Notes under the pieces: generated by a model | The model's input: only the letters and a program-made list of their open reading frames with translations | Databases searched by the model: none | What the model was told of the DNA's origin: nothing | Shown: piece by piece, positions 1-7,771 of the stretch | How the letters are laid out: each line of letters starts with the position of its first letter | Position numbering within the stretch: the first letter of the stretch is position 1 | Assembly (NCBI GenBank): GCA_036351575.1 | Contig: JAZBPJ010000064.1 | Location: 1-45,997 of the forward strand | DNA length: 45,997 nt | Source of the DNA: JABDPF01 sp036351575 | Lineage (GTDB): Bacteria; Pseudomonadota; Gammaproteobacteria; Xanthomonadales; SZUA-36 | Direction: 5' to 3' | Translations under genes and position numbers: made by a program

Positions 1-600
1 CCCACCGAAGACGAACCCAGAATCCGCGAGGCTATCCTGGACTCGGCCGAAAACCTGTTCGCCACGAAGGGTTACGCCGCAGTCTCCATCAGGGAGATCG
101 CCGAACGCTCGGGCGCAACTTCCGCCATGATCCACTACTACTTCGACAACAAGCACACGCTGCTTCGAATGGTTTTCGAGCGGGCCCTCGAACCGTTGGC
201 GCAGGCCGTCGCGGGGATGAAAACGGCGTCGAGCACACCGGTTGCGGACATCATCGGCCTGCTGATGACGACGCTTCGCAGCCACCCCGCGATGCCTGTC
301 CTGATGATGCGGGAAGTCATGCTGCCCGGCGGCGCGCTCCAGGCGCATTTCCTGGAAGCCATGGCCCCGCGCCTGGGCGGCGCCCTGCCCGGCATTCTGG
401 ATGCCGAGCAAAACAGGGGCGGTCTTTCGAGGGAACTGGATCCTGCCGTTTCCACCGTGTTCCTGCTGGCGCTGTCTTTTTTTCCGTTCGTGGCGCGCGA
501 CCTGGCCGAGCGGGGCCTGGGAATTTCCTACGACGCGGAAGGCCTGGATGCGCTGGCCCGGCATGCATTGCGAATCGCGGAAAGAGGTTTCAGCCCATGA
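1..600 (+). CDS. TetR/AcrR-family transcriptional regulator (5' end outside window)
   Basis: The reading frame is open from base 1, so the N-terminus is missing; the first ATG inside the window (127) lies in the middle of the DNA-binding domain and is not the start. The visible N-terminal part reads as a TetR helix-turn-helix (IREIAERSGATSAMIHYYFDNK), with the typical recognition-helix ending YYFDNK. The remaining roughly 150 residues form the ligand/dimer domain and resemble the CecR/YbiH group. The stop overlaps the start of the following adaptor gene by 4 bp (ATGA), so the regulator is the first visible gene of an efflux operon and probably represses it in the absence of a toxic ligand. 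Ligand unknown. Confidence 0.9.
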   Translation, partial: PTEDEPRIREAILDSAENLFATKGYAAVSIREIAERSGATSAMIHYYFDNKHTLLRMVFERALEPLAQAVAGMKTASSTPVADIIGLLMTTLRSHPAMPVLMMREVMLPGGALQAHFLEAMAPRLGGALPGILDAEQNRGGLSRELDPAVSTVFLLALSFFPFVARDLAERGLGISYDAEGLDALARHALRIAERGFSP

Positions 601-1562
601 AAAACGCGACTGTTTCTTCGTCTTTATTGCTGGTCTTGCTGGTGGTCTCGCTGTTGTCCGGTTGCGATGGTGCCGATAAACAGCGCATGGTCGGCACGCT
701 CGAGCGGGACCGGGTCGAAATCAAGGTGGAAAACAACGAACCGATCCGCGCCATTCACGTCAGCGACGGACAGGCCGTGAATGCGGGCACCCTGATCCTG
801 GAGCAGGACCCGGAGCGGGCCCAGGCACAACTGGCCAGGGCGAAGAGTCAGCGCGACCAGGCATCGGCCCGGCTGGCGGAACTGAAACGCGGTCCCCGCG
901 AAGAGTTGATAAGTGAAGCGAGGGCCGGCCTGGATGCCGCCCGCGCGACTCGCATAAACGCCGAAGCCAGCCTGGAGCGCAGCCGCGAATTATTCGAGCG
1001 AGGCTTGTCCAGCAAGGATCGGCTCGATTCCGAGACGATGCGCTACGGGACTGCCCTGGCCCAGGAACGGGCCGCAAAAGAATCGCTCGAAAGGCTGCTC
1101 AACGGCACGACCCTGGAAGAACTGCAGCAGGCGGAGGCCGTGCTGCTGGCGGCCGAGGCGGATGTTCGCTCCGCCCTCATCAACCTGGAGCGAAACCGGC
1201 TGCTGGCCCCGGTCGACGGCACCGTGGACAAGGTCCTGTACCAACTGGGTGAGCGGCCCGCACCGGGCGCCACGATCGCGGTGCTGCTGGATGCGTCACG
1301 CGTCTTTGCCCGCGTCTACGTCCCGGCCAAGCTGCGTTCCGCCGTGCAGCCGGGGGAAAAACTCGACGTCTGGATAGACGGCGTGGAGGGTGTTCATCAG
1401 GGAACCGTGCGCTGGGTGTCCGCGGACGCCAGTTTTACCCCCTACTTCGCACTGACCGAGCACGATCGCAGCCGCCTGAGTTACCTGGCGGAAATCGATC
1501 TGCCGAACGCTTCGGACCTGCCGTCCGGGCTACCGCTCGAAGCAGCGCCACGCGGAGATTAA
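597..1562 (+). CDS. HlyD/YbhG-type membrane fusion lipoprotein of an ABC efflux system
   Basis: Periplasmic adaptor that would bridge an inner-membrane ABC exporter to an outer-membrane channel. The N-terminus is a lipoprotein signal with lipobox LLSGC (Cys23), so the protein is probably tethered by lipid rather than by a transmembrane helix. A short biotinyl-lipoyl-like segment (about residues 50-70) is followed by a long charged helical hairpin (about 75-190, rich in A, E, R, Q) and a second lipoyl/beta-barrel part starting near RLLAPVDGTVDKV, the usual HlyD order. It overlaps the upstream TetR gene by 4 bp and precedes the ATPase by 5 bp, matching ybiH-ybhG-ybhF-type operons. Substrate not predictable. 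Confidence 0.9.
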   Translation: MKNATVSSSLLLVLLVVSLLSGCDGADKQRMVGTLERDRVEIKVENNEPIRAIHVSDGQAVNAGTLILEQDPERAQAQLARAKSQRDQASARLAELKRGPREELISEARAGLDAARATRINAEASLERSRELFERGLSSKDRLDSETMRYGTALAQERAAKESLERLLNGTTLEELQQAEAVLLAAEADVRSALINLERNRLLAPVDGTVDKVLYQLGERPAPGATIAVLLDASRVFARVYVPAKLRSAVQPGEKLDVWIDGVEGVHQGTVRWVSADASFTPYFALTEHDRSRLSYLAEIDLPNASDLPSGLPLEAAPRGD

Positions 1563-1567
1563 CGGGA

Positions 1568-2518
1568 GTGGCCGATCTCGCCATCCGCTCGCGCGGGCTG
1601 ACCAAGCATTTCGGGGCCGTTCATGCCGTCAACGGCCTGGACCTGGATATCGCGCGCTCGAAAATTTCAGGTTTCCTGGGGCCCAATGGCTCCGGCAAAT
1701 CGACGACCATCCGCATGCTCTGCGGCCTGCTGACACCGACGGCCGGCGAGATCACCGTGCTGGGGCATGAAATACCACGCGATGCCGAGGCGCTGCGGCA
1801 AAAAGTCGGCTACATGACCCAGAAGTTTTCGCTGTTTGAAGACCTGACCGTGGCGGAAAACCTGCGCTTCATGGCGGATGTGCATACGCTGCCCAGAAAA
1901 GTTCGCAGCCGCCGCATCGGCGAGGCGACCGAGCGCTACGGCCTGGGCCGCTTCCTGGCGCAATACGCCGGAACCCTCAGCGGCGGACAGAAACAGCGCC
2001 TGGCGCTGGCGGCGTCCATGCTGCACGAACCGGAATTGCTGTTCCTGGACGAGCCGACCTCGGCCGTCGACCCCGAAAACCGGCGCGCGTTCTGGGAAAT
2101 ACTGTTCGATCTCGCCGCCGGCGGTACGACCATCCTGGTCTCCACGCACTACATGGACGAGGCCGAGCGCTGTCACTCGATCGCGATCCTGGACCTCGGC
2201 GTGCTGGTGGCCGCCGGGACACCGGCGGAGCTGTCCGAGCAGATCAACGCCCAGGTGATCGTCGTGGAGTCCGATGCTCCCCGAAAAACCGGAAAACTGC
2301 TGGCCCGGGAAGCATTCGTGCACAGCACTGCCCAGATCGGCAACACCCTGCGCGTGCTGGTGGACCGTGACATGGACGATGCCGCCGGACGCACCTGCCG
2401 GGCCGTGACCGGGGCCGGGCTGAAGCTGCGAGACTGCAGGCAGGTCAAACCGAACCTGGAGGACGTCTTCGTCGCGGCCACCCAGGACCGCAAGGCACAG
2501 CGGGATTCCGCGCCATGA
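1568..2518 (+). CDS. ABC exporter ATP-binding protein (YbhF-like, single domain)
   Basis: ATPase subunit of an ABC-2 type exporter. Visible motifs: Walker A GPNGSGKS (38-45), Q-loop Gln85, signature LSGGQ (137-141), Walker B LLFLDEP (157-163) and switch His194 in STHYMDE. The C-terminal 90 residues are the variable tail common in drug/lipid exporters. The start is GTG at 1568, 5 bp after the adaptor stop; no ATG gives a complete N-terminal strand. Unlike E. coli YbhF, which carries two nucleotide-binding domains, this protein has one, so it probably works as a dimer with the single permease encoded next (4-bp overlap). Confidence 0.93.
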   Translation: MADLAIRSRGLTKHFGAVHAVNGLDLDIARSKISGFLGPNGSGKSTTIRMLCGLLTPTAGEITVLGHEIPRDAEALRQKVGYMTQKFSLFEDLTVAENLRFMADVHTLPRKVRSRRIGEATERYGLGRFLAQYAGTLSGGQKQRLALAASMLHEPELLFLDEPTSAVDPENRRAFWEILFDLAAGGTTILVSTHYMDEAERCHSIAILDLGVLVAAGTPAELSEQINAQVIVVESDAPRKTGKLLAREAFVHSTAQIGNTLRVLVDRDMDDAAGRTCRAVTGAGLKLRDCRQVKPNLEDVFVAATQDRKAQRDSAP

Positions 2519-3603
2519 AATCCCTGCGGCGAATCATGGCGGTCGTGGTGAAAGAAGTGCGCCAGCTACGGCGCGACCGGCTGACCTTCGCCATGATCAT
2601 CGGGATTCCGACCATGCAGCTGCTGCTGTTCGGCTATGCCATCAATTTCGACGTGCGTCACCTTGCCGCCGGCGTCGCGGACCTCTCCGCCACCGCGGCC
2701 TCGCGGCAATACGTAATGCAACTGGCCAACAGCCAGGTCATCGACATCAAACACGTGGCTGCAAGCGCCGAGGAACTGGAACAGCTGATGCGCCAGGGCC
2801 GGATCAGCGTCGGCGTCTACGTCCCGCCCGATTTCGAGCGCCGCCTGCAACAGGCGGACCGCGCCGCCGTTCAGATCCTGGTGGACGGGTCCGACACCGT
2901 TGTGCAGGGCGCCGCATCGCTGCTGACCGGGCCGGCTCGCGCTTCACCCTACAACGACCAGCCGCCGCTGGCGGAGATCAGAACTTATTACAACCCCGAG
3001 CGCCGCTCGGCCGTGAATACCGTGCCGGGCCTGATCGGCGTGATCCTGACCATGACCATGACCATGTTCACCGCGGTGGCGATCGTGCGTGAACGCGAAC
3101 GCGGCAACCTCGAGCTGCTGATCACGACCCCCGTGCGCTCCTCGGAGCTGATGCTGGCCAAGATACTGCCTTACGTGTTCATCGGGCTGGTGCAGGTGAC
3201 ACTGGTCCTGCTGCTGGGCAAATTCCTGTTCCAGGTGCCGCTGCGCGGAACATTGATGAACGTCTACTGGGTGAGCCTGCTGTTCATCATCGCCAACCTC
3301 GCCCTGGGCCTGCTGATGTCCACCCTCGCGCAGACCCAGTTCCAGGCCATGCAGATGACGTTTTTCATCCTGCTGCCGTCCATCCTGCTGTCCGGCTTCG
3401 TCTTTCCCTTCGACGGCATGCCGGTGCCGGCGCAGTGGATCGCCGAGGTGCTGCCGATGACGCACTTCATGCGCCTGATCCGCGGCGTCGTGCTGAGAGG
3501 CGCGGATCTATCCGAGCTCGCAGTCGAGCTCGGCATTCTCGGCGGATTCATCGCGGTTGCGATGACGGCCGCCATCGCCCGGTTCCGCAAGCGCCTGGAC
3601 TGA
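2515..3603 (+). CDS. ABC-2 type transporter permease (YbhS/YbhR-like)
   Basis: Inner-membrane permease of the efflux system. It has an N-terminal membrane helix (about residues 25-45), a large periplasmic segment (about 50-165) and a cluster of five hydrophobic helices from residue 165 to 355, the standard ABC-2 membrane layout. The segment RERERGNLELLITTPV (about 192-207) is the conserved cytoplasmic coupling helix region of the YbhS/YbhR group. The ATG overlaps the ATPase stop by 4 bp. Only one permease gene is present where E. coli has two (ybhS, ybhR), so a homodimer is inferred. Confidence 0.92.
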   Translation: MKSLRRIMAVVVKEVRQLRRDRLTFAMIIGIPTMQLLLFGYAINFDVRHLAAGVADLSATAASRQYVMQLANSQVIDIKHVAASAEELEQLMRQGRISVGVYVPPDFERRLQQADRAAVQILVDGSDTVVQGAASLLTGPARASPYNDQPPLAEIRTYYNPERRSAVNTVPGLIGVILTMTMTMFTAVAIVRERERGNLELLITTPVRSSELMLAKILPYVFIGLVQVTLVLLLGKFLFQVPLRGTLMNVYWVSLLFIIANLALGLLMSTLAQTQFQAMQMTFFILLPSILLSGFVFPFDGMPVPAQWIAEVLPMTHFMRLIRGVVLRGADLSELAVELGILGGFIAVAMTAAIARFRKRLD

Positions 3604-3623
3604 AGGCTTTTACCGACCGTCGC

Positions 3624-3656
3624 CATCACCCAAACTTCACACCGGGCGGTTTAAAA
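3624..3656 (+). promoter_or_regulatory. Predicted promoter and OmpR-type operator of the two-component operon
   Basis: CATCAC at 3624-3629 and CTTCAC at 3635-3640 are direct repeats with an 11-bp start-to-start distance, the usual spacing of OmpR/PhoB half-sites. They sit just upstream of a plausible -10 box (TAAAAT, 3651-3656). The same hexamer at the same spacing recurs upstream of the fasciclin gene. Autoregulation by the encoded regulator is inferred. Confidence 0.45.
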
Positions 3657-3687
3657 TGAAATAACAAATGTCTGACCGGATAGCCGC

Positions 3688-4374
3688 ATGCCCCTGATAT
3701 TGCTCATCGAAGACCACCACGACATCGCCGAGATGGTGTGCGACCACCTGGAGTTCCAGGGCTACGAGGTCGACTATGCGGCCGATGGCATCACCGGCCT
3801 GCACCTGGCGGTGACCGGCGAATTCGACGCGATCATCCTGGACCTGATGCTGCCGGGCATGGACGGGCTCGACATCTGCCGCAAGTACCGCGACGAAGCG
3901 GGCGGCCGGAAACCGATCCTGATGCTGACCGCGCGCGATACGCTGGAGGACAAGGTCACGGGCCTCGACGCGGGCGCGGACGATTACCTGGTCAAACCCT
4001 TTGAACTCGAGGAGCTGGACGCCCGCCTGCGCGCGCTGCTGCGGCGGGCCGGCGGCGATATCGCCCCGGGAATGCTGCGCGTCGGTGATCTCGAGTTCGA
4101 CACCGGAACACTGGAAGTGCGGCGCGCGGGGACCAGGCTGACACTGACCCCGATCGGCATGAAGCTGCTCGAGGCCCTGATGAAAGCTTCACCCCGCGTG
4201 CTCAGCAAACGGGATCTCGAACGCGCAGTGTGGGACGACTACGTGCCCGACAGCGATGCACTGCGCAGCCACCTTTACAACCTGCGCAAGGCGATCGACA
4301 AGCCCTTCGATGACGCCATGCTGCAGAACGTGCCCGGCATGGGCTACCGGCTGACGGCGGCCGACGATGCGTAG
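3688..4374 (+). CDS. OmpR/PhoB-family response regulator
   Basis: Two-domain regulator of 228 residues. The receiver domain (1-120) has the acidic pair Glu8-Asp9, the phosphorylation site Asp52 in ILDLMLPGMDG, Thr81 and Lys103 (KPF). The C-terminal winged helix (about 130-225) has the typical LTPIGMKLLEALM and DALRSHLYNLRKAID segments. It overlaps the sensor kinase by 8 bp, so the two are a cognate pair. The signal is unknown. Direct repeats CATCAC-N5-CTTCAC upstream suggest autoregulation. Confidence 0.95.
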   Translation: MPLILLIEDHHDIAEMVCDHLEFQGYEVDYAADGITGLHLAVTGEFDAIILDLMLPGMDGLDICRKYRDEAGGRKPILMLTARDTLEDKVTGLDAGADDYLVKPFELEELDARLRALLRRAGGDIAPGMLRVGDLEFDTGTLEVRRAGTRLTLTPIGMKLLEALMKASPRVLSKRDLERAVWDDYVPDSDALRSHLYNLRKAIDKPFDDAMLQNVPGMGYRLTAADDA

Positions 4375-5659
4375 CCCCGGCCTGACCGGCCGTCTCGGCC
4401 GCGAGCTGCTGCGCCAGGCGATCCTCATCAGCGTCGCCGTGGCGGTGAGCATGTTCGTCGCCGGGCTGATGATCGAGGACGTGCTGATCGAGCAGGCGCT
4501 GGAAGGGGAAGCCGATTACTACTGGCAACGCGTCGACAAAGGCGAAGACAGCCTGCCCAGCACGCAGAACCTGACCGCCTACCGGAAGGGTTACGGCAAC
4601 GGGGTCCCGCCTGGCATGACCGGGCTCGAAGCCGGTATGCACCGCCAGGATTCGCCGCGGGACTCGATCATCTTCGTGAGTGAACGCAACGGCGAGCGCC
4701 TTTACCTGCTGTTCGAAGCCGAACAGGTCGACAAACTGGTGCTTATCTTTGGAACCATCCCCCTGGCGCTTGCCCTGATCGTCATTTACGTCTCGACCTG
4801 GCTGGCCTACCGCGTTTCCCGCCGCGCCGTCTCGCCCGTGGTCAGCCTGGCCCAGGCGGTGCGCCGCCTGGATCCCGAGTCACCGAACCCGAAAATGCTG
4901 AATGCCAGTCAAATCTCGGCCGCGGACGATGACGTGCGCGTGCTCTCCGGCGCACTCGAAGACCTGGTCGTGCGCATCGGCGAATTCACCGAACGCGAGC
5001 GGCATTTCACGCGTGACGCCAGCCACGAACTGAGGACGCCGCTGACGGTGATCAAGATGGCGCTCGACCGGCTGGACCGGGACCCGGATGTGAGCGAAGA
5101 AACCCGCAAAAACCTCGAACGCATCCGAAACTCGGCCGAGGACATGGAGAGCCTGACCCAGGCCTTTCTGTTGCTCGCCCGGGAACTGGAACAGGGCCTG
5201 GCCCGCGAATGGATCGACGTGCACAGCGTGGTCGAAACCGAGCTCGAGCGCGCCAGGCTGGTTACTCCCGACTCAGCCGCCTGCCGGGTCGAGAAACACA
5301 ATGAATTGTGGGTCTTCGCCCCGGAAAAAATCCTGGAGAGCGTGATCGGCAACCTGCTGCGCAACGCCGTGGCCTACGCCGACCAGGGTGAAGTCCGCGT
5401 CATTATCGAGAACGACATGCTGGTGATCGACGACACCGGCCCCGGCATGTCCGATGAAGAAGTCGGAAAGCTGTTCAAACCCTTCACGCGCGGCCAGCGC
5501 CGGCGCGGTGGTTTCGGCGTGGGCCTCACCATCGTCAAGCGCCTGACCCGACGCTTCGAATGGCCGTTCAGCGTGGATTCCGAACCGGGCCGCGGCACGC
5601 GCGTGGAAATCCGTTTTCCGGGCGCCCGGCAGCGCCGCGAAACCCGGCCGAGAACCTGA
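4367..5659 (+). CDS. Membrane sensor histidine kinase
   Basis: Sensor partner of the preceding regulator. Two membrane helices (about residues 16-36 and 123-147) enclose a short periplasmic domain of roughly 85 residues with many acidic and charged residues and no recognisable ligand fold. A HAMP-like linker follows. The dimerisation domain carries the phospho-acceptor His220 in DASHELRTPLTV, then an N-box (IGNLLRNAVAYA), G1 (IDDTGPGMSD) and G2 (GGFGVGLTIVKR) of the ATPase domain. The ATG overlaps the regulator stop. General architecture is PhoQ/QseC/ColS-like; assignment to one of these is not justified from sequence alone. Confidence 0.94.
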   Translation: MRSPGLTGRLGRELLRQAILISVAVAVSMFVAGLMIEDVLIEQALEGEADYYWQRVDKGEDSLPSTQNLTAYRKGYGNGVPPGMTGLEAGMHRQDSPRDSIIFVSERNGERLYLLFEAEQVDKLVLIFGTIPLALALIVIYVSTWLAYRVSRRAVSPVVSLAQAVRRLDPESPNPKMLNASQISAADDDVRVLSGALEDLVVRIGEFTERERHFTRDASHELRTPLTVIKMALDRLDRDPDVSEETRKNLERIRNSAEDMESLTQAFLLLARELEQGLAREWIDVHSVVETELERARLVTPDSAACRVEKHNELWVFAPEKILESVIGNLLRNAVAYADQGEVRVIIENDMLVIDDTGPGMSDEEVGKLFKPFTRGQRRRGGFGVGLTIVKRLTRRFEWPFSVDSEPGRGTRVEIRFPGARQRRETRPRT

Positions 5660-5667
5660 GAATCACG

Positions 5668-5706
5668 CTTCACAGCATCTTCACGGCAAAACGACAACTC
5701 CTTCAC
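5668..5706 (+). promoter_or_regulatory. Predicted OmpR-type operator: three CTTCAC boxes in 11-bp phase
   Basis: CTTCAC occurs at 5668-5673, 5679-5684 and 5701-5706, that is at start-to-start distances of 11 and 22 bp. A related pair with the same 11-bp period precedes the response-regulator gene. The site lies just after the kinase stop and upstream of the fasciclin gene, so the regulator encoded here probably controls that gene. Prediction only. Confidence 0.45.
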
Positions 5707-5833
5707 TCCGCGGCACGCATGATCGCCATGCAAGATCGTTGACTGCCCTCTGTGCGGCGGTCGCCGCGGCCGGCGGGGATTGACGCCGGGTCACGGACCA
5801 GATTTTCAATCCACGACTATCGGAGAAATTGAA

Positions 5834-6355
5834 ATGCACAACCGTTCAAACACGTTCAAGAAAGTAATCGCGACAGTTTCCCTCTTCATGGCCGCGGCGC
5901 TTTTCGCCTCGGCAACTGCCGTAGCGATGGATCACAAGCACGCCGACAAGGACATCGTCGACACGGCCGTCGCCGCCGGCGATTTCAACACGCTGGCCGC
6001 GGCCCTGGAAGCCGGCGGCCTGATCGGCACCCTGAAATCAGAGGGTCCTTTCACGGTGTTCGCACCGACCGACGCCGCTTTCGCCAAGCTGCCTGCCGGC
6101 ACCGTGGAAGGCCTGCTGCTTCCGGAGAACAAGGACAAGCTGGTCGCCATCCTGACCTATCATGTGGTGCCTGGCGCCGTTAAGGCTGCTGATGTCGTCA
6201 AGCTCGACAGCGCGGCCACGGTCAACGGTGCAGACGTGCGTATCCGCGTCGAAGAAGGCTCGGTTTACGTCAACGACTCGAAGGTCGTGGCGACCGACAT
6301 CAGCGCCAGCAACGGCGTAATCCATGTCGTGGACACCGTGATCCTGCCTGAATAA
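5834..6355 (+). CDS. Secreted fasciclin-domain protein
   Basis: Exported protein of 173 residues with a signal peptide (hydrophobic stretch VIATVSLFMAAALFASATAVA, cleavage after about residue 30) and one fasciclin (FAS1) domain. Visible FAS1 blocks are the first conserved region GPFTVFAPTDAAFAKLP, the central YHVVPG, and the C-terminal second block NGVIHVVDTVILP. FAS1 domains mediate adhesion or small-ligand binding; the partner is unknown. The start at 5834 is chosen because GGAG lies 8 bp upstream and it opens directly into the signal peptide; an upstream in-frame ATG (5780) adds unrelated residues. It is followed by a strong terminator. Regulation by the adjacent two-component system is inferred from shared direct repeats. 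Confidence 0.93.
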   Translation: MHNRSNTFKKVIATVSLFMAAALFASATAVAMDHKHADKDIVDTAVAAGDFNTLAAALEAGGLIGTLKSEGPFTVFAPTDAAFAKLPAGTVEGLLLPENKDKLVAILTYHVVPGAVKAADVVKLDSAATVNGADVRIRVEEGSVYVNDSKVVATDISASNGVIHVVDTVILPE

Positions 6356-6375
6356 TCGAAGCTTTCCACGGCCCG

Positions 6376-6406
6376 AAAAAAAGCGCCCCGCGGGGCGCTT
6401 TTTTTT
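6376..6406. terminator. Bidirectional intrinsic terminator between fasciclin and ferritin-like genes
   Basis: A perfect 20-bp palindrome (AAGCGCCCCG followed by its complement, 6381-6400) is flanked by an A-run on the left and a T-run on the right. It can stop transcription from both convergent genes; the T-run reaches into the stop codon of the minus-strand gene. Confidence 0.9.
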
Positions 6407-6926
6407 ATTCCGGCATGTGCGGCGGGTCGGGATCGTAAGCGGTTTCCTCTTCCGACTCGGGTATCTTTTCACGCCAGGCAATCAGCAGGTCGAGGTGTTC
6501 CTGCTCCTCGGCGGCAAATTCGGCCGCCAGTTCGCGAACACCCTCATCGGGCGCGTTCGCAGCGATGTCGGAGTAGAAGTCATGCGCCCGCTTCTCGTTT
6601 TCCATCGCCAGCTTCAGGGCCTGGGCGCGGTTCATCAGGTAGTGGACTTCATCGCTGTCGGCGTTCTCCGGGGGCTCACCGCCCTCCCATTCAAAATCCC
6701 ACGGGGCGATTTTCGGAATCTTCGAATCGCCCGCCTGGTCGCGGATTTCCTGCGCATGCAGGCGGCTGTAATGCGCCAGCTTGCGGAACGTCGCCGCCAC
6801 GTCGGGGTTATTGTGCACGTCCATCACGTCGGCCAGTTCGTCGTGACGGTCGGCGGCCTCGTCCTCCATGACCATCGAGTAGGCCAGGAAGGTAGGCAGG
6901 TCGGTCATCTTTGCAGCCAGGCTCAT
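6405..6926 (-). CDS. Ferritin-like (rubrerythrin-type fold) protein coupled to korB
   Basis: A 173-residue, soluble, acidic, helical protein with the spacing of a ferritin-like four-helix bundle. Candidate iron ligands are Glu23 on helix 1, His57 on helix 2, Glu109/Glu111 on helix 3 and Glu141-x2-His144 (EQEH) on helix 4. The expected ExxH of helix 2 reads SRLH, so the usual Glu is Ser54 and the diiron site may be incomplete or use another residue such as Glu60. No rubredoxin domain is present. The ATG overlaps the korB stop by 4 bp, so it is co-translated with the oxygen-sensitive oxidoreductase; a protective or iron-supply role is inferred, not shown. Confidence 0.75.
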   Translation of the reverse strand: MSLAAKMTDLPTFLAYSMVMEDEAADRHDELADVMDVHNNPDVAATFRKLAHYSRLHAQEIRDQAGDSKIPKIAPWDFEWEGGEPPENADSDEVHYLMNRAQALKLAMENEKRAHDFYSDIAANAPDEGVRELAAEFAAEEQEHLDLLIAWREKIPESEEETAYDPDPPHMPE

Positions 6927-7771
6927 ATCACGAACTCCCGATCGAACTGCGTGGAATCACCCGCAACGGACGCCTGCGGCTGGTAAACCGCGTGTTCGCG
7001 CTGGTAAATGATGCCGGTGCTCAGCCCGTCGTCATCCTTGACGCGTTGATCGGCCAGTACCGCGTCGTCGGTCGGTCCATCCTCGAAGGCCCGCACATGC
7101 TTTTTCCACTCCATTTGTTCCGGGCGGAAGGTTTTGCAGGGGCTGAGCGCCTGGACGAAAGAAAAACCGGGATGCTCGACGGCGGCGACCAGGATTTTCG
7201 CCAGGCCGTTCGGGTCGCCGGTGAAACCGCGGGCCACGAACGAAGCGCCCGCCGCCAATGCCATGCCGGCCGCGTTGAACGGCCGGATTCCGGTGCCCCC
7301 GGGGGTCAGCTTGCTGCCGCCCCAGTCGGACCGCGTCGTGGGCGACGCCTGTCCCTTGGTCATGCCGTAGACCTCGTTGTCCATGATGATGTACGTCATG
7401 TCCATGTTTCGGCGGCAGGCATGGATGAAATGATTGCCTCCGATCGACAGGCCGTCCCCGTCGCCGCCCGCGACCAGCACCGTCAGGTCCGGCCGGGCCG
7501 CTTTGAGGCCGCCCGCGAGCGCCAGCGCCCGGCCGTGCACGCCGTGAAAACCGTACACGCTGGTGTAGGCCGCTATGCGCGAAGAACAGCCGATACCGCT
7601 GACAAGCGCAACGTTTTCCCGCGGCAGCGACAGAAAGGCCAGCGCCTTGGTAATCGCGCTCAGCACCGCGAAATCCCCGCAACCCGGACACCATACCGGC
7701 TTGATGTCGGACTTGTAGTCCTTCGGGCTCGAAGAAGTGCCGGGTTTCGCCTTGTCCATCTTCAACTCCAT
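6923..7771 (-). CDS. korB: 2-oxoglutarate (2-oxoacid):ferredoxin oxidoreductase, beta subunit
   Basis: Thiamine diphosphate-binding subunit of a CoA-acylating 2-oxoacid:ferredoxin oxidoreductase, a cytoplasmic enzyme converting a 2-oxoacid to acyl-CoA plus CO2 with reduction of ferredoxin. The TPP site is visible as GGDGDGLSIGGNH. Cysteines Cys28 and Cys31 (WCPGCGD), one in SGIGCSS and one in SPCKTFRP fit the single [4Fe-4S] cluster of this subunit. It lies 3' of korA with a 10-bp overlap. 2-Oxoglutarate is the likely substrate from overall resemblance to KorAB, but pyruvate or another oxoacid cannot be excluded. No ferredoxin gene is next to it. Confidence 0.92.
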   Translation of the reverse strand: MELKMDKAKPGTSSSPKDYKSDIKPVWCPGCGDFAVLSAITKALAFLSLPRENVALVSGIGCSSRIAAYTSVYGFHGVHGRALALAGGLKAARPDLTVLVAGGDGDGLSIGGNHFIHACRRNMDMTYIIMDNEVYGMTKGQASPTTRSDWGGSKLTPGGTGIRPFNAAGMALAAGASFVARGFTGDPNGLAKILVAAVEHPGFSFVQALSPCKTFRPEQMEWKKHVRAFEDGPTDDAVLADQRVKDDDGLSTGIIYQREHAVYQPQASVAGDSTQFDREFVI

